A DNA stretch of 8,412 nucleotides, from assembly GCA_964487555.1 (NCBI GenBank), contig CAZART010000174.1:1-8412 (forward strand). Reading direction: 5' to 3'. The notes under the pieces were generated by a model. The model saw only the letters and a program-made list of their open reading frames with translations. It searched no databases and was not told where the DNA came from. This DNA comes from CAZART01 sp964487555. GTDB lineage: Bacteria; Bacteroidota; Rhodothermia; Rhodothermales; VXPQ01. Both the position numbers and the translations under genes were made by a program. How positions within the stretch are numbered: the first letter of the stretch is position 1; each line of letters opens with the position of its first letter. Of the stretch, positions 5,756 through 8,412 are shown piece after piece.

Positions 5756-8017
5756 CTAGTTAGACATCTCGGCCTCGGCATCCGACGGCACGAGACGTCC
5801 CGTCGACAACTCCAGCAGGATGCGATCGGTATCGTAGACCGCCCTCAGGGCCTCGAAGATGCCGCGAGCGTCGACGCTAACGGCCCGGGCCCGGTCCGGA
5901 AGGTAGATGAAGTCTGCCGATAGGCTCTCGATGTTGCCGTCGAAGATGAGGCCGACAAGCTCGAGATCCGCATTGATAACCGGTGAACCCGAGTTGCCGC
6001 CGATGATGTCGTTCGTTGACACGAAATTGACGGGCGTCTTCAGGTCGAGATTCGGCACCGGCGGAAGCCAGTTTCCGGGGAGATCCCAGGGGGTGTCGGC
6101 TCCGTAGGAATAGAAATGATCGTACATCCCGTAGTAATTCGTATAGGGCGGCGCGATCGTGCCGTTGTACGGATAGCCCTGGACGACGCCGTCGGCGATG
6201 CGAAGGGAGAAGGTGGCATCGGGCGGCACGTCGGTCCCGTACACTTCGAATCGTGCGCGGCCGAGCCGGCTGCCGAGTTCTTCTTCTCGGGCGTAAAGTC
6301 CGGCCAGTGCGCTTTGAAATTCGCCGAGACGTGGCACGAAGGCCGCGGCGCTCCGGATCGCCGGATCATCCGCGGTGAGCGTGCCCCTCGTCAGCGCATC
6401 GCGTGCTGATTCCGCTGATGTGAGTTTCGAATTCTTGAGGATGTGCTCGGCGGCGGCTCCGGGCGTTCGTCCCTCGAGCACGTCTCTGACGATCTGGTGG
6501 TCATCGCCGAAATAACGTTGAAACGCTTCAAACCTCAGGGTGAGAAAGCGCTCGTCGATCGGCCGCGGCTGGTCGACGATCGGCTCGATCTGCGCGAGCG
6601 TACGCTGCAGGGCTTCCTCGCCGGCGCCCTGATCTTTTTCGCGGAGGTATTGATAGGCGACGACCGCACGCCTGAGCGTGGCGGACCCGAGCGTTGACTG
6701 CGGATGGAGCGCGAGGAAAGCCTGCGTCTCGGCGGCGTACTGTCGCTTCTGCTCCTGCACCTGCTCGATCTCGCCGAGAACGCCGCCGTATCTGCTCTGC
6801 AGATCGGGGTCGGCTTCGATCGCTTCTCTGAACTTCCGCTCGGCGTCCGTGCGGCGCGCGAAGATCTCCTCATCCTGCAGCGCTCTCAAGGTGCCCCGGT
6901 ACAGCTTCTGTGCGTTATTAAGCGAGAAGATCTCATTGCGAAGATCATCGAGGGTATCGGAGTCGGCCTTCTCGAGATAATGCTCCAGCACATCGAGCCG
7001 AGAGCTGATCAGATCGAGGACGGCTTCCTCTTCGACGTCGCGGCGGAACTCGAGTTCGGCCACGGACGAGAGACGAAACGTGGAGCCCGGATTGCCGATG
7101 GCGAACACCGCACCACCTGCTTCGACGCCGTCCTCGCTCCATCTGAAATAGGCGTCCTCGGTTTCGAGGGGTTCGCCGTCGCCGCCGAAGACGCGAAACA
7201 GCGCGAAGTCGAGCGCATAGCGCGGATACGTAAAATTGTCCGGATCGCCGCCAAAGAATCCGAGCTGCAGCTCGGGAATCATCACGAGGCGCAGATCGGT
7301 GTAGTGGCGGAAAATATAGGCCGAGTAGATGCCGCCGTTGTACAGCGAGATAACCTGCACGAGGTAATCCGCACCCAGCTCTTCCGTGATCCGCCCCTCG
7401 ATATCGGCGGCGGCATCCTCGCGGGCCTGCATCCGTTCGGCCGGCGTCTGCGCTCTTTCGGTCGCCGCATCGATTTCGCCGGTTACGTCGCGGATTTCGA
7501 CGAGCTGATCGGCCCAGAGCGATGCGACGTGACGCTCTTCTTCGAGGGATTCGGCGTAGAAGCCGTTATCGAGGATATTCTCGCCCTCGCGGCTGACGCT
7601 GGTGGCATGGCTGCGGCCGCAGTGATGATTCGTGAGGACGAGTCCGTTGGGTGAGACGAACGAGGCCGAGCAGCCGGGAATGCGGAGCGCCCCGAGGCGG
7701 GCGTGCTCGAACCATGCTTCATCCGGATTGAAGTCATAGGTCTCCGCGAAATACGCGAGGGGCGGATGTTCGAACGTCCACATTTTCCCCTGGTCGAACC
7801 GGCCGGCGCGAACGGTGTCGAGGCCCGTGACCTCGCGCTGCGGCGTGACCGCACGGGGGATGGTTCTGGGAATTTCTCTGGGTACGACCTCGGCAGTCGT
7901 ATCGGCCGGCGCGTCGGTATCCGCGGTTTCCGATGTCGTCGCGCAGCCGGTGATAAGAAGAGAGGTGAGAAGAAGCGTATAAAGGCCGCCGGCTGCCGGC
8001 CACGTCAGTTTGTGCAT
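5756..8017 (-). CDS. S46 family serine dipeptidyl-peptidase, DPP7-like lipoprotein (proximal copy, Gly at S1 position)
   Basis: A paralogue of the gene downstream of it, 753 residues, same family and fold. The lipoprotein signal ends at LLITGC with Cys25 lipidated, followed by a Thr/Asp/Ala-rich then Pro/Arg-rich linker (PREIPRTIPRAV, 46-57) before KMWTFEHPP at about 78. The triad by motif and spacing is His132 (LTNHHC), Asp270 (LDFALFRVF) and Ser676 (GGNSGSP). GGDPDNF gives Asn261; Asn367 is a candidate for the second amine-binding Asn. Gly694, in IFDGN and 18 residues after the nucleophile, is the residue found in DPP7, so cleavage after hydrophobic or small P1 residues is expected rather than the Asp/Glu preference of DPP11. 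Cys116 and Cys133 probably form the disulfide next to the active-site His. The ATG at 8017 gives a clean signal peptide; no Shine-Dalgarno is visible. It is the first gene of the likely two-gene peptidase unit, transcribed away from the tRNA-Leu. Confidence 0.96.
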   Translation of the reverse strand: MHKLTWPAAGGLYTLLLTSLLITGCATTSETADTDAPADTTAEVVPREIPRTIPRAVTPQREVTGLDTVRAGRFDQGKMWTFEHPPLAYFAETYDFNPDEAWFEHARLGALRIPGCSASFVSPNGLVLTNHHCGRSHATSVSREGENILDNGFYAESLEEERHVASLWADQLVEIRDVTGEIDAATERAQTPAERMQAREDAAADIEGRITEELGADYLVQVISLYNGGIYSAYIFRHYTDLRLVMIPELQLGFFGGDPDNFTYPRYALDFALFRVFGGDGEPLETEDAYFRWSEDGVEAGGAVFAIGNPGSTFRLSSVAELEFRRDVEEEAVLDLISSRLDVLEHYLEKADSDTLDDLRNEIFSLNNAQKLYRGTLRALQDEEIFARRTDAERKFREAIEADPDLQSRYGGVLGEIEQVQEQKRQYAAETQAFLALHPQSTLGSATLRRAVVAYQYLREKDQGAGEEALQRTLAQIEPIVDQPRPIDERFLTLRFEAFQRYFGDDHQIVRDVLEGRTPGAAAEHILKNSKLTSAESARDALTRGTLTADDPAIRSAAAFVPRLGEFQSALAGLYAREEELGSRLGRARFEVYGTDVPPDATFSLRIADGVVQGYPYNGTIAPPYTNYYGMYDHFYSYGADTPWDLPGNWLPPVPNLDLKTPVNFVSTNDIIGGNSGSPVINADLELVGLIFDGNIESLSADFIYLPDRARAVSVDARGIFEALRAVYDTDRILLELSTGRLVPSDAEAEMSN

Positions 8018-8102
8018 TGAGGTTGTCTACTCGCTCGGGCGACTCGATGTATGAATGTGCCCTTACTACCGGAGACCCGCCGCCAAAGATTCCTCGCCGC
8101 AC

Positions 8103-8113
8103 CTGTGTTACAG
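8103..8113. promoter_or_regulatory. Short interrupted palindrome upstream of the peptidase pair
   Basis: CTGTGTTACAG consists of inverted arms CTGT and ACAG around three bases, about 86 bp upstream of the proximal peptidase ATG. It could be an operator half-site pair, but four-base arms arise easily by chance. Confidence 0.15.
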
Positions 8114-8208
8114 TCTCTGCGTCGTTCGAAGCCGGTTAAGTACGGTTTTCGTGGTCGGCGCGTAGCGCATCTTCACCAATCCTCGGCGGAACATCGGGAA
8201 AGCGCGCG

Positions 8209-8216
8209 TATATTTG
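8209..8216 (+). promoter_or_regulatory. Candidate -7 promoter box for tRNA-Leu
   Basis: TATATTTG is an exact match to the Bacteroidota TAnnTTTG -7 consensus, in the tRNA direction and 112 bp before the mature tRNA 5' end. No TTG -33 element is obvious upstream, and the implied leader would be about 100 nt, so support is modest. Confidence 0.3.
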
Positions 8217-8327
8217 GGTGCTTGCCGCGGCGGAGCGCGGCGGTCTCGTGCAGCGGAGGGCGTTCGACTCAGTCGCGCGGTCTCGCGATATGCCGGCCCG
8301 CGCCTCAGCGCCCGCGCCCTCCACAAC

Positions 8328-8411
8328 GCGAAAGTGGCGGAATTGGCAGACGCGCCAGCCTTAGGAGCTGGTGGGGTAACACCCGTGGGGGTTCGAGTCC
8401 CCCCTTTCGCA
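8328..8411 (+). tRNA. tRNA-Leu, anticodon UAG
   Basis: A class II tRNA folds completely. Acceptor stem GCGAAAG (8328-8334) pairs with CTTTCGC (8404-8410), with discriminator A at 8411. The D-arm region contains GCGG-AATTGGCAGA-CGC. The anticodon stem CCAGC (8355-8359) pairs with GCTGG (8367-8371) around the loop CTTAGGA, giving anticodon TAG at 8362-8364, which reads CUA and probably other CUN leucine codons. A long variable arm GGGT-AAC-ACCC, typical of tRNA-Leu, precedes the T arm GGGGG (8387-8391), TTCGAGT, CCCCC (8399-8403). The window ends at the next base, a C, so whether CCA is encoded cannot be seen. Confidence 0.97.
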
Positions 8412-8412
8412 C

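Larger units (their letters stand above)
8018..8327. promoter_or_regulatory. Divergent intergenic region between S46 peptidase gene and tRNA-Leu
   Basis: A 310-bp stretch without a credible gene; the small Arg-rich reading frames in it look like GC-rich shadows. It must carry the leftward promoter of the peptidase pair and the rightward tRNA promoter. Visible elements are a weak minus-strand AATCTTTG (8091-8084, one mismatch to TAnnTTTG), a short palindrome at 8103-8113, a TATATTTG box at 8209-8216, and a direct repeat cgcggcgg at 8226-8233 and 8236-8243. None is proven. Confidence 0.5.

Noticed and set aside
4603..5763. Plus-strand frames of 166 and 190 codons opposite the distal S46 gene
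   Set aside because: These are antisense shadows. Segments such as FVEGRGVEAVI and EDESGG mirror those opposite the paralogue because both are reverse reads of the same conserved peptidase motifs.
6704..7654. A 316-codon plus-strand reading frame opposite the proximal S46 gene
   Set aside because: It lies wholly antisense to a gene with complete S46 motifs. Its Leu/Ile/Glu-rich translation is what the reverse frame of such a GC-rich gene gives, and a similar shadow appears opposite the paralogue. No RBS or domain supports it.
8108..8326. A 72-codon minus-strand frame upstream of the tRNA
   Set aside because: Strongly Arg/Ala-biased composition, no RBS and no domain; typical of random frames in GC-rich intergenic DNA.
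8328..8411. tRNA-Leu as an integration site for a mobile element
   Set aside because: No integrase and no repeated copy of the tRNA 3' end is visible. The window stops at the tRNA, so the downstream side cannot be inspected.
1..8412. A hidden defence system, CRISPR array or prophage
   Set aside because: All long gaps are under about 310 bp and every sizeable gene has a household, envelope or hydrolase assignment. No regularly spaced repeats, reverse transcriptase, nuclease or phage motifs were seen. The patatin could recall CBASS effectors, but no cyclase or accessory gene lies beside it.

Overview
The window is GC-rich chromosomal DNA and reads as a chromosomal core/accessory mix rather than a mobile element: there is no integrase, transposase, phage gene, CRISPR array or IS end. 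Two family S46 dipeptidyl-peptidase lipoproteins, weak or missing Shine-Dalgarno sites and a few TAnnTTTG-like promoter boxes point to the Bacteroidota/Rhodothermota side of the tree. High GC and acidic proteins make a Rhodothermia-type (Salinibacter-like) bacterium a reasonable guess. This assignment is inference; no marker gene is complete enough to prove it.

Left part (1-1239). The minus-strand 5' end of mutS (mismatch recognition protein) runs off the left edge. A 296-bp divergent intergenic region follows, then a plus-strand gene for a small two-helix membrane protein with a probable PH-like cytosolic domain. That gene converges on a patatin gene across 45 bp.

Middle (1240-3447). A minus-strand patatin-like acyl hydrolase (GTG start) and a plus-strand alkaline-phosphatase/phosphoglycerate-mutase superfamily metalloenzyme are divergently transcribed from a gap of only 51 bp. 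The metalloenzyme gene converges on the peptidase pair across 9 bp.

Right part (3457-8412). Two full-length S46 serine exopeptidase genes lie in tandem on the minus strand, 103 bp apart. Both have lipoprotein signal peptides and complete His-Asp-Ser triads. The position that sets S1 specificity is Gly in the promoter-proximal copy and Ser in the distal copy, and neither has the Arg of the Asp/Glu-specific DPP11 type. They probably act together at the cell envelope, releasing dipeptides from the N-termini of imported or extracellular peptides. A 310-bp intergenic region separates them from a plus-strand tRNA-Leu (anticodon UAG) at the right edge.

I found no convincing undescribed multi-gene system. 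The items most worth checking are the split S1 residue and the shared Trp-to-Phe change in the peptidase pair, and the unassigned metalloenzyme/patatin divergent pair.
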